Source: Globisporangium splendens | Lineage: Eukaryota > Oomycota > Peronosporomycetes > Pythiales > Pythiaceae | Direction: 5' to 3' | Length of the DNA stretch: 64,000 nt | Assembly: GCA_006386115.1 (NCBI GenBank) | Contig: VFIW01000009.1 | Coordinates: 310,001 to 374,000, forward strand | Shown here: positions 21,722-32,500 of the stretch, in pieces | How positions within the stretch are numbered: position 1 is the first letter of the stretch | Layout of the letters: every line of letters starts with the position of its first letter | Notes under the pieces: model-generated | The model's input: only the letters and a program-made list of their open reading frames with translations | What the model was told of the DNA's origin: nothing | Databases searched by the model: none | Made by a program: the position numbers and the translations under genes

Positions 21722-21741
21722 CCGCCGCCGTCGGACAAATG
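21722..21741 (+). promoter_or_regulatory. 20-bp motif upstream of ZIP copy 2
   Basis: An exact copy of the motif upstream of ZIP copy 1, inverted in the window but in the same orientation relative to its gene. The near edge is 153 bp before the ATG at 21894. A shorter partial copy (CCGCCGTCGG) follows at about 21749. It may be a shared regulatory site or a remnant of the duplicated promoter. Confidence 0.6.
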
Positions 21742-21893
21742 ATGACGACCGCCGTCGGCACAAAGCCAGGAAAGAAAAAGCGCGTTAATTGGTCGCAGCA
21801 TATTCGCCGCATTTCCACTCTCTGCGTGCGTCCAAGCAGCAGCTACAGACACACGCGCCGCCCCTCCGTTTAATCCCTTGTGTTAATTGCCAC

Positions 21894-23591
21894 ATGACGC
21901 GCTCACGGTGGTGCTCATCGTTCGCACACGCCGCTGGCGTCGCGCTGCTGACGGTCGGCGTGCTGCTCTCCGCTCCGACGGCGAATGGCCACGCCACAGG
22001 TGCTGCTGACACCGTTGCCGCGACTGCTGCTTCGCCTTGGAAGACGTCGAGCATCTACGCGCTGGACGAAGCCGAGTACACACTGCGGTTCTGCCGTCAA
22101 CAGAGCGAAGTGAATGCCGCCGGGATGGTGTTTGAGCTGTTGCCCATTGCGTCCACCGAAGATGTCGACGTTGCGTTGGCAACGAAAGCCGCTGAGAGCA
22201 TTGTCGCGACGTTTTCGTATAGAAAAGTGATGCGCGAGAGCGTGACGAACGGCACGACGCTCGCGATCAAGAACAGCAGCAGCGCGCAAGAAGACACGGT
22301 CGATTACCTGTACCGAGTCGAGTTTGCATCGCAAGACGACAGCGAGTGTGTCCACGCGAAGCTTCCGATTGCGACGGCGGGACACTACATGCTCTTCACA
22401 GAGCACGGTGTGCATGACGTGAGTGTGTCAATGGTATTCGTCCAAGAAACGTCAGTCTTGCAAGAAGAACGAATCGTGTCGATGGCGACGTGCATTACGG
22501 GATGCCCTGTGTCCGCACCTCCAGTGAGCGACTTGGCGTTCACTACGCGCGTACAGAGCTGGATGGGTCCCGTGGTGGCGTCCTTGCTGATCTCGCTCAC
22601 GTCGATCGTCGGTGTCGTGATCCTGAGTTTCGACAAGGGCCGCGTCGAAGTGATCGTCGAGTACATGACGAGCTTTGCGGCCGGTTGTCTGCTTGGTGTC
22701 GTCGTGTTCCATTTGTACCCAGAAGGCAGCGAGTACCTGAGCGACCTCGGCGAGTGGGTCATGGGTGCATTCGTGCTCGTGGGTATCGTGCTGTCCATGT
22801 CGATTGAGGCGGGTGTGCACATGATGTTGGCGTCGTTCGGCGTGGATCACTGCAGCGATGGCCACTCGCACGGCCATCACGCGCACCACGATCACGCCAC
22901 GATGGACCAGAAGGACGCCCGAGAGCTCAGTCCACAGAGCACTACGCCGAGTGGCCACAGCCACGCGAGTCACCACCACCGCGACCATCACGTCCACGTG
23001 GCACTGGAAGAAGGGATTGCGGCGCAACCTTTGAGCGAAAGCGCACGTTTGCTTGACAGCATGACGACCGAGCACCACCACAAGCAGTCCTTCTGGGCAA
23101 CACACATTCGTCCGCTCCAGTTTGTCGACCCCGTGGCATGGATCACGGCGATCGGCGACTTCTTCCACGCGTTCACAGACGGCGTCGTGCTCGCGGTCGC
23201 GTTCAAGAGCTGCAGCGCATCGCTCGGCTGGGCTGTCGCTCTGGGCATTGTGCTCCACGAGGTGCCGCACCGCGTGGGAGACTTTTTCATCTTCCTCAAA
23301 GCTGGGATGAGCGTGCCGCAGGCACTGAGTGTCAACTTTGCCGCGTCATTGGCGTCGCTGATCGGCGTGATCATCCTCTTGGCGTCTGGGGCCGTGAGCA
23401 ACCACACTCTGGGTGTGCTGCTGGCCGTTGGCACGGGAGCGCTGCTATTTATTGGCCTCACGGAGCTGCTGCCGCCGATGCTCACGGTGCGCGACCGCCA
23501 GGGCGTCCTGCTCCACTTTGCGTGGTTCATCTTTGGCTGCGCGCTCATCGGGCTCTCGGTGCTTGAAGACACACACTGCGACACGCTCTGA
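21894..23591 (+). CDS. ZIP-family (SLC39, LIV-1-like) zinc transporter, copy 2
   Basis: A single exon of 565 aa. The start is the first ATG, which gives a signal peptide ending about ANGHA; a TTG upstream only extends the frame. The architecture is the same as copy 1: lumenal or extracellular N-domain, SLTSIVGVVILSF, YMTSFAAGCLLGVVVFHLYP, a His-rich loop in two clusters (HSHGHHAHHDH and HSHASHHHRDHH), and the metal-site helices HAFTDGVVLAVAF and LHEVPHRVGDFFIFLKAG. The two proteins are clearly paralogous but well diverged in the N-domain and loop. Copy 2 lacks the His tail of copy 1. Whether it sits in the plasma membrane or an organelle cannot be told. Confidence 0.9.
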   Translation: MTRSRWCSSFAHAAGVALLTVGVLLSAPTANGHATGAADTVAATAASPWKTSSIYALDEAEYTLRFCRQQSEVNAAGMVFELLPIASTEDVDVALATKAAESIVATFSYRKVMRESVTNGTTLAIKNSSSAQEDTVDYLYRVEFASQDDSECVHAKLPIATAGHYMLFTEHGVHDVSVSMVFVQETSVLQEERIVSMATCITGCPVSAPPVSDLAFTTRVQSWMGPVVASLLISLTSIVGVVILSFDKGRVEVIVEYMTSFAAGCLLGVVVFHLYPEGSEYLSDLGEWVMGAFVLVGIVLSMSIEAGVHMMLASFGVDHCSDGHSHGHHAHHDHATMDQKDARELSPQSTTPSGHSHASHHHRDHHVHVALEEGIAAQPLSESARLLDSMTTEHHHKQSFWATHIRPLQFVDPVAWITAIGDFFHAFTDGVVLAVAFKSCSASLGWAVALGIVLHEVPHRVGDFFIFLKAGMSVPQALSVNFAASLASLIGVIILLASGAVSNHTLGVLLAVGTGALLFIGLTELLPPMLTVRDRQGVLLHFAWFIFGCALIGLSVLEDTHCDTL

Positions 23592-24715
23592 GTGTGAGTC
23601 AGCTCGTCAACAAGAGATGAATAAAGTCGTTACTAGGTCATGATAAATAGTAAAAGTTTGACATTTTGCGTTCTTCTGTGATGTGCTCATGATGGATAGA
23701 TGACCTCATTTCTTTAAAATCGGTTGGCAGCAAGTGTCAAGTACCAGGAACGAGTCCCAAATCGATACTTGTACTGCAGCAGAAGTCTGCTACCAGCCAG
23801 CTTTGAGCAGGGGCTGCCTTTCGTTGCTGCTATGATACGCCGCCTCCAAAGACATCTATGGGCAGAAAGCCAGCCATTTTTGCCACAAAACTGGGATACT
23901 CTACATAAATTCTACCATTTTTTAGCGAGATAAAGAAGAGACACCACTACGTGACGACAGTCGTCCCGACACCTGCGCACCATCGACAGTATCGATCTCC
24001 ATGATAGAAACGCCTTTGCTAGTTAAATGCCACGACCAATAGAAGCAATAACGCGCAATGTGCTTTCTTCTGCTTCCTCATGCGTTCGGTGCGACGCATG
24101 AGCTGGTCGTTTCGGGGGATGCGCTTCACATCGACGGCTGTCTCTCTGCTGCATTTTCTCCAGAATAATGCCACCAAACTCACACGACGCTGTGGATTTC
24201 TCTTTCTATACACCGCTCTCTCTGGATGTATGTGTGTGACCAGTGATCAACGTCCAGACACGGGGTCATTGACACATGGCGCCAACGCCAGCAGAAATTG
24301 GCGCGCGCTGGCTGTCAGCACACGTGCACACACACACACACACACAGCAGACACTCACATGCACGCACACACGCGCAGATAACACGCAGACCGTCTCATG
24401 TTTCGACGGCACGAACTGGTCATCGCATCGCGCAGGGTCTCATTTTCGCTGGGCAACACACACTGGATCTGCATTTTTCGAGTGTCTCTCTATTTTCCAG
24501 ACCTACGTACTGTCTATCGCCGTTCTTTTCAAGCACATCGATACTGCATTACAGAAACCACACGAAAGTGTAAACTATAACGAGAGAAGGAACACACACT
24601 TACGTCATTAAGTACGCACTCACGACCCCATATTTTTCGGACTTCAGCGAATCATAGAAACAACACCACGAAACTTCAAGCATGGGGAGGAGGAACCTGC
24701 ACGAAGCGTACTCAC
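23592..24715. other. Intergenic with (CA)n microsatellite
   Basis: About 1.1 kb with no convincing coding frame. A (CA)n run lies at about 24328-24345, followed by interrupted CA-rich sequence to about 24377. The rest is featureless by eye. Confidence 0.55.
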
Positions 24716-24729
24716 TCATTCGCCATTTC
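24716..24729 (+). promoter_or_regulatory. Initiator-like element before oxidoreductase copy 2
   Basis: TCATTCGCCATTTC closely resembles the oomycete core promoter initiator (TCAYTYYNCAWTTT, from memory), with 12 of 14 positions agreeing. It lies 62 bp before the ATG, a normal distance. Copy 1 has no such element at the same place. Confidence 0.4.
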
Positions 24730-24790
24730 TTCGCGTGCTGCCCAACCGCATCCACCGCCCTCTCCTCGTATTAACACGCTTCTGTGAGCC

Positions 24791-26003
24791 ATGTCTTCTG
24801 CCGAACCGCATTGCGCGCTCCGCTGGGGCTTCATCGGCTGCGGCAAGATCTCGAACGACTTCGTGAACGCGCTCAAGTCCGTGGACAACGCCGTGTTGCA
24901 CGCCTGCGCCGCTCGCTCGCTGCCAAGCGCCGAGGAGTTCGCTGCCACCCACGGTGCGTACTTACTTATTTGTATGCGTCTATATGATGTCAATGCGGTG
25001 GTAATTGACGGGATGGCACATGTGCGTAGGCTTTGCGCATGCGTATGGAAGCTACGAAGAGCTGGTCGCGGACGCCAGCGTGGACGTCGTGTACATTGGC
25101 ACGCTGCACATCTCGCACTACGAGCACACGGTGCTGTCGCTGAACCACGGCAAGCACGTGCTGGTGGAGAAACCGATGGCTATGAACACGAAGCAAGCTG
25201 CGCACGCCGTGGCTTTGGCCAAGGAGAAGAAGCTGTTCCTCATGGAAGGTACTGTGCTCCTCAGTTGACAGTGGTTGTCCACTTGAGCGCTTTCGCTAAC
25301 GCAACGATGGGTATTATTCTATCTAGGCATGTGGACGCGTTTCTTCCCTGCTGTGCAACACGTTCGCAAGGTGCTCGCGTCCAATGAGATTGGCGACGTG
25401 CACCACGTGAACGCCGACATTGGTTTCTACTTTCCACCAGAGAACCAACGCCTCTGGGACCGTGCACTCGGTGGTGGCGGTCTGCTTGATATCGGCATCT
25501 ACCCGCTTGCGTTCGTGACGATGATCTTTGGTGGCGAGCCTCAGAAGATCTCGGCTGTCGGCAAGCTCTCGGACGGAGGCGTCGACATCTACAGCTCTGT
25601 GACGCTCGAGTTCAGCGAGTTCCGCTTCGGTACCATTGAGTACACTTGTCTGGCGCAGATGGGGGAGACGGTGACGATAATCGGGAGCAAGGGCCGCATT
25701 CACGTCCACTCGCCGGCGCATGTGCCTACGGAGATCACGGTCGTGAAGTATGGTGAGAATGGCGCCAACAACACGGAGCAATTGTCCAAGTTCCCGGCTC
25801 CAGAACCTGCTGCGAACGCGACGCCCAACAACTTTGACGGCTCCAGTGGGTTCCTCTACGAGGTGCAGGCTGTGACGAATGCGATCTTGAGTGGCGAATT
25901 GGAGTGCACCGAGTATCCGGTGTCGGAGTCGCTGGCGCTCATGGGGATCATGGACAAGATCCGCGCTGATCTCGGAGTCGTGTACGATGCCGATACCAAT
26001 TGA
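24791..26003 (+). CDS. Dihydrodiol dehydrogenase-like oxidoreductase, copy 2
   Basis: Exons 24791-24953, 25030-25248 and 25327-26003 give 352 aa. The fold and motifs are those of copy 1: GFIGCGKIS (Rossmann), HVLVEKPMAMN (EKP), GGGGLLDIGIYPL. Against copy 1 most of the gene, introns included, is nearly identical. Differences cluster in the first six codons, in exon 3 at about 25422-25460 (GFYFPPENQRL) and in exon 3 at about 25780-25905 (NNFDGSSGFLYEV and nearby). Similarity stops at the stop codon. The pattern fits an old duplicate partly homogenised by gene conversion. The substrate is unknown. Confidence 0.88.
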
Positions 26004-26812
26004 AACCAAACAACAAACTAAAACTGTGGCTGAGTGTGGGTTTACATAAGTATCAAGTAGTAGTCGTTCCTGTGACTTTTCCTCTTTGTTTTGTTTGCTT
26101 TTGCATCACAACACAACAATCAGCAAGTATCAACCACGTCAAAATCCACCTGATACCAGCAGGCTTTAACTACCGAAATAACCAAGCACAATGTATTTGC
26201 TTCCACCCGATACTACACAAACTGCGCTTTGTGACTCGGAACAAGCGATCGTTGACGATCTAGACGACGACGATGTGGCAGCCATGCTCCTATGCCTGGA
26301 CGCGAGCCACCATTTCCAACCATTGATCTTGCCGATTCAATACACGGTCATCTGCGCAGTGGACAGGCAATATCACTCACACAACTCAAGGAGTTCCGTC
26401 ATCACACCACCTGCAACCAGCTATTAAGTGCTGGGTATTTGTCAAGTCGTGGCGGCTTTTACTCCGTCACTTTCATACCGGAGCTCGCACACACACCTCA
26501 ACTGCTTGCTGGAAAAGGCGGGATGCTCTCGCCAGTTGTCTGTTTCTGCATCAGCAGCATCTGGTATCATTGCTCCAATCACCACCACCTGTCTCTCCAG
26601 CCGCATATTTTGTCACTCAACACGCTCGTGCGTCGTCTGGAGCGCACAACAGGCACGTGCATTCTCATCACGTAGTGTCCCTCTCTCGTGGCCAATCCCT
26701 TCAGCCTGTCAAGTCCTGAAACAAGAAATTTGCTGCGTGTGTGTATTGGGACAGATTGTGGCGTAACGCACGGACACTCGAGAGTCTCACTCAGCACGTG
26801 AAAGTCTCACTT
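26004..26812. other. Intergenic, possibly with a decayed coding fragment
   Basis: About 26191-26300 reads as MYLLPPDTTQTALCDSEQAI followed by an acidic stretch. About 26292-26500, in another frame, has a protein-like stretch (SLTQLKEFRHHTTCNQLLSA). No single frame or clear intron joins them to each other or to the PX-like gene downstream. It could be a missed 5' exon set or a relic. Confidence 0.3.
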
Positions 26813-27661
26813 ATGATGGCGACGATTTTGCGAGACATCGATGTCGATATTGTGCGCATCAACCCTCGAGGCGCAAACTTCGCTGGCGATTCCCCGCAAT
26901 ACGTGTTTGCTGTCCATCCATTGAACACGCGCGAAGAATTGAACTCAAGACATCAAGACGAAGTTGCGGTGGCATCGACGTTTATTGGGAGCACGCTACG
27001 ACCGATCGACGAAAGCGAGTTCCCGATAGCGCATGAAGTCGCGAGGAGCTACTCGCAATGCCGAACGCTGTTCAAGGAGCTCAAAACGCTGACCAACAGC
27101 ACCAAAAGTGGTGTCTGTCAATGCTGCTGCTTTATGAAGGACAAGCACTGTCCACTCTCGGCGCTCTTCCCATTGCTCGATGCGTCCATGTTCCCAAGAA
27201 AGCGCTTATTCCGTCGACGCACTGTCGGGGTCTTCCAGGAGCGGCGATTTGCGCTCAACCTATTTATCAAGAGCGTGCTCCAGAAACTGCAATCGCTCCA
27301 CGAGGACGACTTCCTTCAGCGGCAAGAACTCGATTTCTACCAGAGTCTGCGGGGTACAACGGCATTCATAGGCTGCAAAGTCATAGCGGCGCTGCTGCGG
27401 TTCCTCGAACTGGACGAACGCGTCGCGGTCAAGATCCGCGACACGAGTCAGCAGCACTCTTCGGGCAAGCTCAACCTCGAAGGATGGCACTCGGATCGCA
27501 AGAATCTGTATTTCATCAACGAAGACGCGAATGACCAGGACGGAAATCCTGAACGCAGTCTCAGCAAAAGCAGCAGCACAGAGGAAGAGATCGACCACGC
27601 GTTCTTGCTGGCGACAACTTTCGCGCACGACGTCGATGAGAAAGAGTTCTTGCTCAGATAG
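26813..27661 (+). CDS. PX-domain-like protein
   Basis: 282 aa from the first ATG of a frame that is open further upstream, so 5' exons may be missing. Residues about 60-185 resemble a PX (phosphoinositide-binding) domain: an S-Y-S-QCRTLFKELKTL segment, a Pro-containing loop with FPRKRLFRRRTVGVFQERR (the FPxK...ERR pattern) and the following LNLFIKSVLQKL helix. An unusual CQCCCF cluster interrupts the beta-to-loop region. The C-terminal third is Ser/Glu-rich without known motifs. PX domains recruit proteins to endosomal membranes. The assignment rests on pattern alone. Confidence 0.6.
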   Translation: MMATILRDIDVDIVRINPRGANFAGDSPQYVFAVHPLNTREELNSRHQDEVAVASTFIGSTLRPIDESEFPIAHEVARSYSQCRTLFKELKTLTNSTKSGVCQCCCFMKDKHCPLSALFPLLDASMFPRKRLFRRRTVGVFQERRFALNLFIKSVLQKLQSLHEDDFLQRQELDFYQSLRGTTAFIGCKVIAALLRFLELDERVAVKIRDTSQQHSSGKLNLEGWHSDRKNLYFINEDANDQDGNPERSLSKSSSTEEEIDHAFLLATTFAHDVDEKEFLLR

Positions 27662-28165
27662 CTGGTCGTTTGTGTCACACATATATGTACAGCTACGTTA
27701 ACCAATAAGTAAACCTCTGCCAGCATCAACACAGTCGCCATAGCGGAGACCAGCAACGCATCGGGGTAGGCGGAAATGTATTGAATGGTATTAGCGCTTC
27801 TTGCATCTTGACTCTGTGGATGTGGACTCTGTTTTTCTCTTTCTTTTGATGTATTGAGAGAAAGAGAGAGAGAGAGGCGCGCACACACACTTGGTTCAAA
27901 ACCCAATGACGCCAACAACAAATCAACTCGAGAATATCTGCTGGAAGCCACAGCGGCGTGCTGGTATCACCATCGTGCTTGACTGCCCAGCTGAAATGGT
28001 TCGTCTTGTTCTTTATTGCGCCTACCCATCTGTACCAAGGTTGCTCTTGTGGAATGAATACATGCAGGGGGGAGGAATGGAGCGTTTGGGGACCGTCTCG
28101 CTGTCTATAGATGGGAGGGGGACGGACCCACTCAAACGCTCACTCTTGTTTGTTTCTTCGCCTTC
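27662..28165. other. Intergenic
   Basis: About 500 bp between the PX-like gene and the 3' end of the phosphoglycerate dehydrogenase gene. It contains a (GA)n run at about 27858-27875 and nothing else recognisable. Confidence 0.55.
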
Positions 28166-29578
28166 TTACACGATCGTTCGCAAGAAGATCGTCTCCTTGA
28201 TCTTCTTGAGCTCGCGCGTCACGATCTTGGCGTGGAACTTCTCGACTTCTAATGCGATGTAGCCGTGGCGCGGGTCAGACTGCAGGTACTGTGACGTCAC
28301 GTTGACGCCGTAGTCCGAGAGCACCGAGTGGATCTTGCCGAGCACGCCCGGGACATTCTGGTGCATGTGCAGGATGCGCATCGAGTTGTTGCGGATCGGC
28401 TGCATGTCGAGCTCCGGTGTGTTGGTCGACGTCGTGGTCGAGCCGTTGTTGATGTATCGCACCAGCTTGCTCGCGACTTCCACAGCGATGTTGCCCTGTG
28501 CTTCTTCCGTGCTGCCACCAATGTGCGGCGTCAGAATCACGTTCGGCAGACCACGCAGCGGTGTGTCAAACGGTTCGCCGTTCTTCTCGGGTTCCTCTGG
28601 GAACACATCGACAGCGAGACCACCGAGCTTGCCGCAACGGATCGCCTCAGCAGCTGCTTCAATGTCGATCACCGTGCCACGCGCGTTGTTCACCAACAGC
28701 GCGCCGTCCTTCATGTGCGCGATGGTCTTGGCGTTGATCATGTTCTTCGTGTCCGCCGTCGCAGGCACGTGCAGCGTCACAGCGTCCGACATCGCGAGCA
28801 ATTCCTCGAGCGTGTCCACTTGGCGCGCATTGCCCAATGGTAAACACTTGATCGGGTCGTAAAACACCACCTTCATGCCCAAGAGCTCAGCGAGCACCGA
28901 GATTTGCGAACCAATGCGACCGTAGCCAACAATACCGAGCGTCGTGCCACGCACTTCATGCGCGCCCGTGGCCGATTTCGTCCAGATGCCCTGGTGCAAC
29001 TCGGTCGAGCGCAAAAAGAGCTTGCGGTGCAGCGCGATCACTTCCGAGAGCGTCTTCTCCGCAACCGAACGCGTGTTCGAGAACGGCGCATTGAACACGG
29101 GGATGCCGTAGCTCGCGGAGTCCTGGAGCGCGACCTGGTTCGTACCAATACAGAAGCATCCAATCGCCCAGAGACGGTGTTCATGCCATCCGATCGTGCT
29201 GAAAAACTCCTTGTCCAACTGGGTCTTGGAACGGATCCCCAAGATATTGGCGTCACCCGCGATGCGCGCGAGCTCCTCACCCGAGAGCGCGCGCTTGTGG
29301 GTCTCCACCGTGTACCCTTCGCGCTCAAAGACCTCCACAGCGCGCGGGTGGATGTTCTCGAGCAGCACGACCTTGACCTTGTTGAGCGGGTACGTCACGG
29401 GTCGCTGCAGGTACTGCTGCTGCGCGGCGTCCAGCAGCGCGTCGCTGCTGTCGTCGGAGCTGCTGAGCGCAGGCGAGAGCGCGCCGCTGGCGGACGGCGA
29501 CGACGCGCGGACGGCGAACAGCCGCGTGCGCTGTGCGGACAGCAGCGTCGCGTTACGGCGGGAGAGCAGCGCGAGCAT
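28166..29578 (-). CDS. serA: D-3-phosphoglycerate dehydrogenase
   Basis: A single exon of 470 aa. Residues 1-60 are Arg/Ser/Ala-rich and look like a mitochondrial targeting peptide. The enzyme follows: IGCFCIGTNQVAL, the NAD fold GIVGYGRIGSQ, the catalytic Arg in NNARGTVID, Glu in VFPEEPEKNG and His in LTPHIGGSTEEAQGNIA. A C-terminal ACT domain (RILHMHQNVPGVLGKIHSVL) completes it. It oxidises 3-phosphoglycerate to 3-phosphohydroxypyruvate, the first step of serine synthesis. The layout is that of E. coli SerA, where the ACT domain binds serine for feedback control, so similar control is likely. No intron and no damage are visible. Confidence 0.93.
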   Translation of the reverse strand: MLALLSRRNATLLSAQRTRLFAVRASSPSASGALSPALSSSDDSSDALLDAAQQQYLQRPVTYPLNKVKVVLLENIHPRAVEVFEREGYTVETHKRALSGEELARIAGDANILGIRSKTQLDKEFFSTIGWHEHRLWAIGCFCIGTNQVALQDSASYGIPVFNAPFSNTRSVAEKTLSEVIALHRKLFLRSTELHQGIWTKSATGAHEVRGTTLGIVGYGRIGSQISVLAELLGMKVVFYDPIKCLPLGNARQVDTLEELLAMSDAVTLHVPATADTKNMINAKTIAHMKDGALLVNNARGTVIDIEAAAEAIRCGKLGGLAVDVFPEEPEKNGEPFDTPLRGLPNVILTPHIGGSTEEAQGNIAVEVASKLVRYINNGSTTTSTNTPELDMQPIRNNSMRILHMHQNVPGVLGKIHSVLSDYGVNVTSQYLQSDPRHGYIALEVEKFHAKIVTRELKKIKETIFLRTIV

Positions 29579-32500
29579 CTTGGATGTAGTGGCCGGCGAA
29601 CTTCGAGATGTGAGGGAAAGCTATTGGGGGCGGCGTTGGATGTGTGTGGCCGCTCTATGGCAATTGGCTTGTGAGATAAAAAAAAAAACCTCGAGTGATC
29701 AAATGGCAGAGTGGAGATCAAAATAACCTTAGGGAACGTGCGCGGAACGATGGAGTCCACGCTCCAGTTAGTCGCCACTATATTAAGAGTAACCTTGTGT
29801 AATTGCTGCTTTCTGTTTGGTCAGTGAGGACTCGACAGGTTGCTGGAAACACAAGAATCTCTGAAAATGTATTCTCTGATATATTATATACCTTCTATAG
29901 CATTTGTCTTTGCAAATTTGTCCATACTGAGTTTGTATAATTGTGTTTAAAAACCTTAAGAGGATGAAGGCAACTTCAGTTTGAGGTTTTATTGTGAGTT
30001 GGCGTGTTTGCGTCACACCTCGTTTTTGTTTGGAGCATCACATGAACAGATGTACTGAAATAAGCGCGATAGTTCAGAACTGGTCCCGGATTTAGAGACT
30101 TTAGATTCGGGACGCCTGTCACAAGAAAAAACTGATGGACGAGAATGCACGCGTTACCCATCAAGTGCGGAGCACTTCAACGTCAACATCCGCCACGACA
30201 CGATTCAGGAGAAGAGGCATTGGTCCAATAATGTCACGGGGTGGCTGGTTGGCTCCACACGTACGTTGTGTGGAGTCTTCTTTTGGTCATGTGAGAGATT
30301 CAGCACTTGGCAGATGCATCCTTGCCATCATCACCTGGGCCGTTATGGCGCAGTGCAAGAGTGGACGAGATTCACGCAGCATTGCCACAAACAGACATAC
30401 ACGCAACAGCCGCTCCAGGTCGAGTGCCCAACCGAACGAACCATCGCACAAGCTGTGAACCTCCATATTGATAACGACGTGCACCACGTGATCCAAAACG
30501 CAACCGCACATCCAGCGACACTCAACAACGCCAGACGTCCCCGACAGGTCCACGGAACGAGCCGTCATGATCAGGGACTACATCCGCTCAGCGGCCGGCG
30601 CGGAGCCCGTGCGATAGTCCAGCCCCTCCCCTCCCCTCTTGTTCAATGTCTGCTTGCACTTCGAATTTTGAGCAACTAGACCCATGGATATTGTAGGTCA
30701 GACACTTGTACCTAAATGCAACCTCACCTTATAACCACAAAACAACCATGACCGGTGTCGTATTGGGAGGAGGCACTTTGTCTACTGTCCCTGCCACGTG
30801 ATACAGTATTTGACAACGTCCTGCGTGAACACGATGATTGCAGGTTCTTTTTTTGTGCTGGCAGCGTCGAGTGCGTGCTCGAGGTGACAGTCAGTGTTGG
30901 ACTTGTTGTGTTGAGATCCTCCTGCAGACGCAACGGGAGTATGGATTCGTCACGGCGACCAATGGCTCAACTGTGGCCCGGGGTCGCGTCGTGAATACTC
31001 ACGACTCACCGGCTGCGCACCAGTGGCTGCTGGTGCACATCGTTCTTCTCAATGCCGGCACTCTGTAAAAATATGCACAGTGCTGTAGAAAAACGCAAGT
31101 CATTGCTCAGTACCGGGACTGGTTCAGGTACCGGTGCAATTGAAACCGTCAACACGAAAGAAATCAGCTCCGTAAAACAAATGCACACGGCACATCCATC
31201 CCTGTAGCGATCTTTGCTGACTTGCACTAAATGCGACGACTGTGGCTCTACGAGCAGCCATCTCTCGTTCTTGAGATGGCTGCATTCAACGCCAAACATC
31301 CGACCCATCTCCAATCCACAACAAGCTACAATTCAGACACACAATAAATGCACACAAATTTGCATTTGCAACACACAAACCAGCGGCGCTCGAGTTCAGC
31401 GACCTGTTAAGCCACCTCGACGGCCTGGACGTTGCCCCGACTCAGCGCTTCGAGTGCCAGTCGTCGAGTTCATACGCAGGCAGCTGGATTGAGATCTAGT
31501 CGCACTTGCTGCAGCTCTTCACATGTCTAAGACACTTCACTCTCAACATGCACACTTTACTCACTTCAACGTTTTGTTAAGTGACGAAATAAATCGAAAC
31601 ATTTTCTCAAGTGATGAAATTGAGTCAACTGGTGTGGTGGACCTCGGTGGATACTTCAGTAAATGAGTGCAATTTCGACTGACTCGAAGAAAATATGGAA
31701 GCGCGTGTGTGAGCTCGACCACCAACGGAGCGAAAGCTGGTTCTCCAGCTACTCATTTTGCATCGCGTCAGTCCCATAGATCTATGTTTGCAGTCAGAAC
31801 GTGGTTGCTTATGAGGTGGAGACTGCTCTCCCGAGTGTACTGGCAGTGGATAATGAGGCAAGTGGCTCGCGACTAGCAGGTTGTGGTGCTCTTGTGGATG
31901 GTGCTTGGTGGTTTTTCAAAGCAAGAGCGTGAGTCACGATCTCTGAGGTTAAAGAGGAGACTGGCATGCAGTACAGTATCGAGTCAGGAGCTCGATAGTT
32001 TTCTGAGACCTGCTGTTGGAGACGCATCGTCTGCTGGCTGCAGTCAAGAGAACCAACCCCCTGCATGATGTCGCCTTTGTCGTCTCTGGGGAAAATCTGA
32101 TTCACACCCAAACCACAGCCAAACTTCCTCCATGCGACGACGCGAAAGTGACAATGCTGGCGATCATGGATGGACCTGGAAATAACAGAAACTTGCTCAC
32201 ACGCGTGCGGTACCGAGTCCATTTTCGATCCAACGACATGGATCACAATACGATGCCTCCCCCGGTGGTCGACATTGCCTCATTTATTCTGTAAATGTGG
32301 ATGCGCCAGCAGCTTCACTTGATTTATCGGCACAAATCCAGTAGGAGCAGGATGGGACCATGCCTGTGGTTTTTCAACCAGATGAAAAGAAAGTTCAGGA
32401 TATGCGTCATCCGCCGCGTTGACTGGGGAAAATGGCACGTTGCGTGACGAGGGCGGCCACTACCAGAGACAGGGAGGGTCGGATCGCTCTTTCAAATGGG

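Noticed and set aside
27890..27905. B-box-like GGTTCAAAACC
   Set aside because: No A-box or tRNA structure upstream, only GA and CA repeats.
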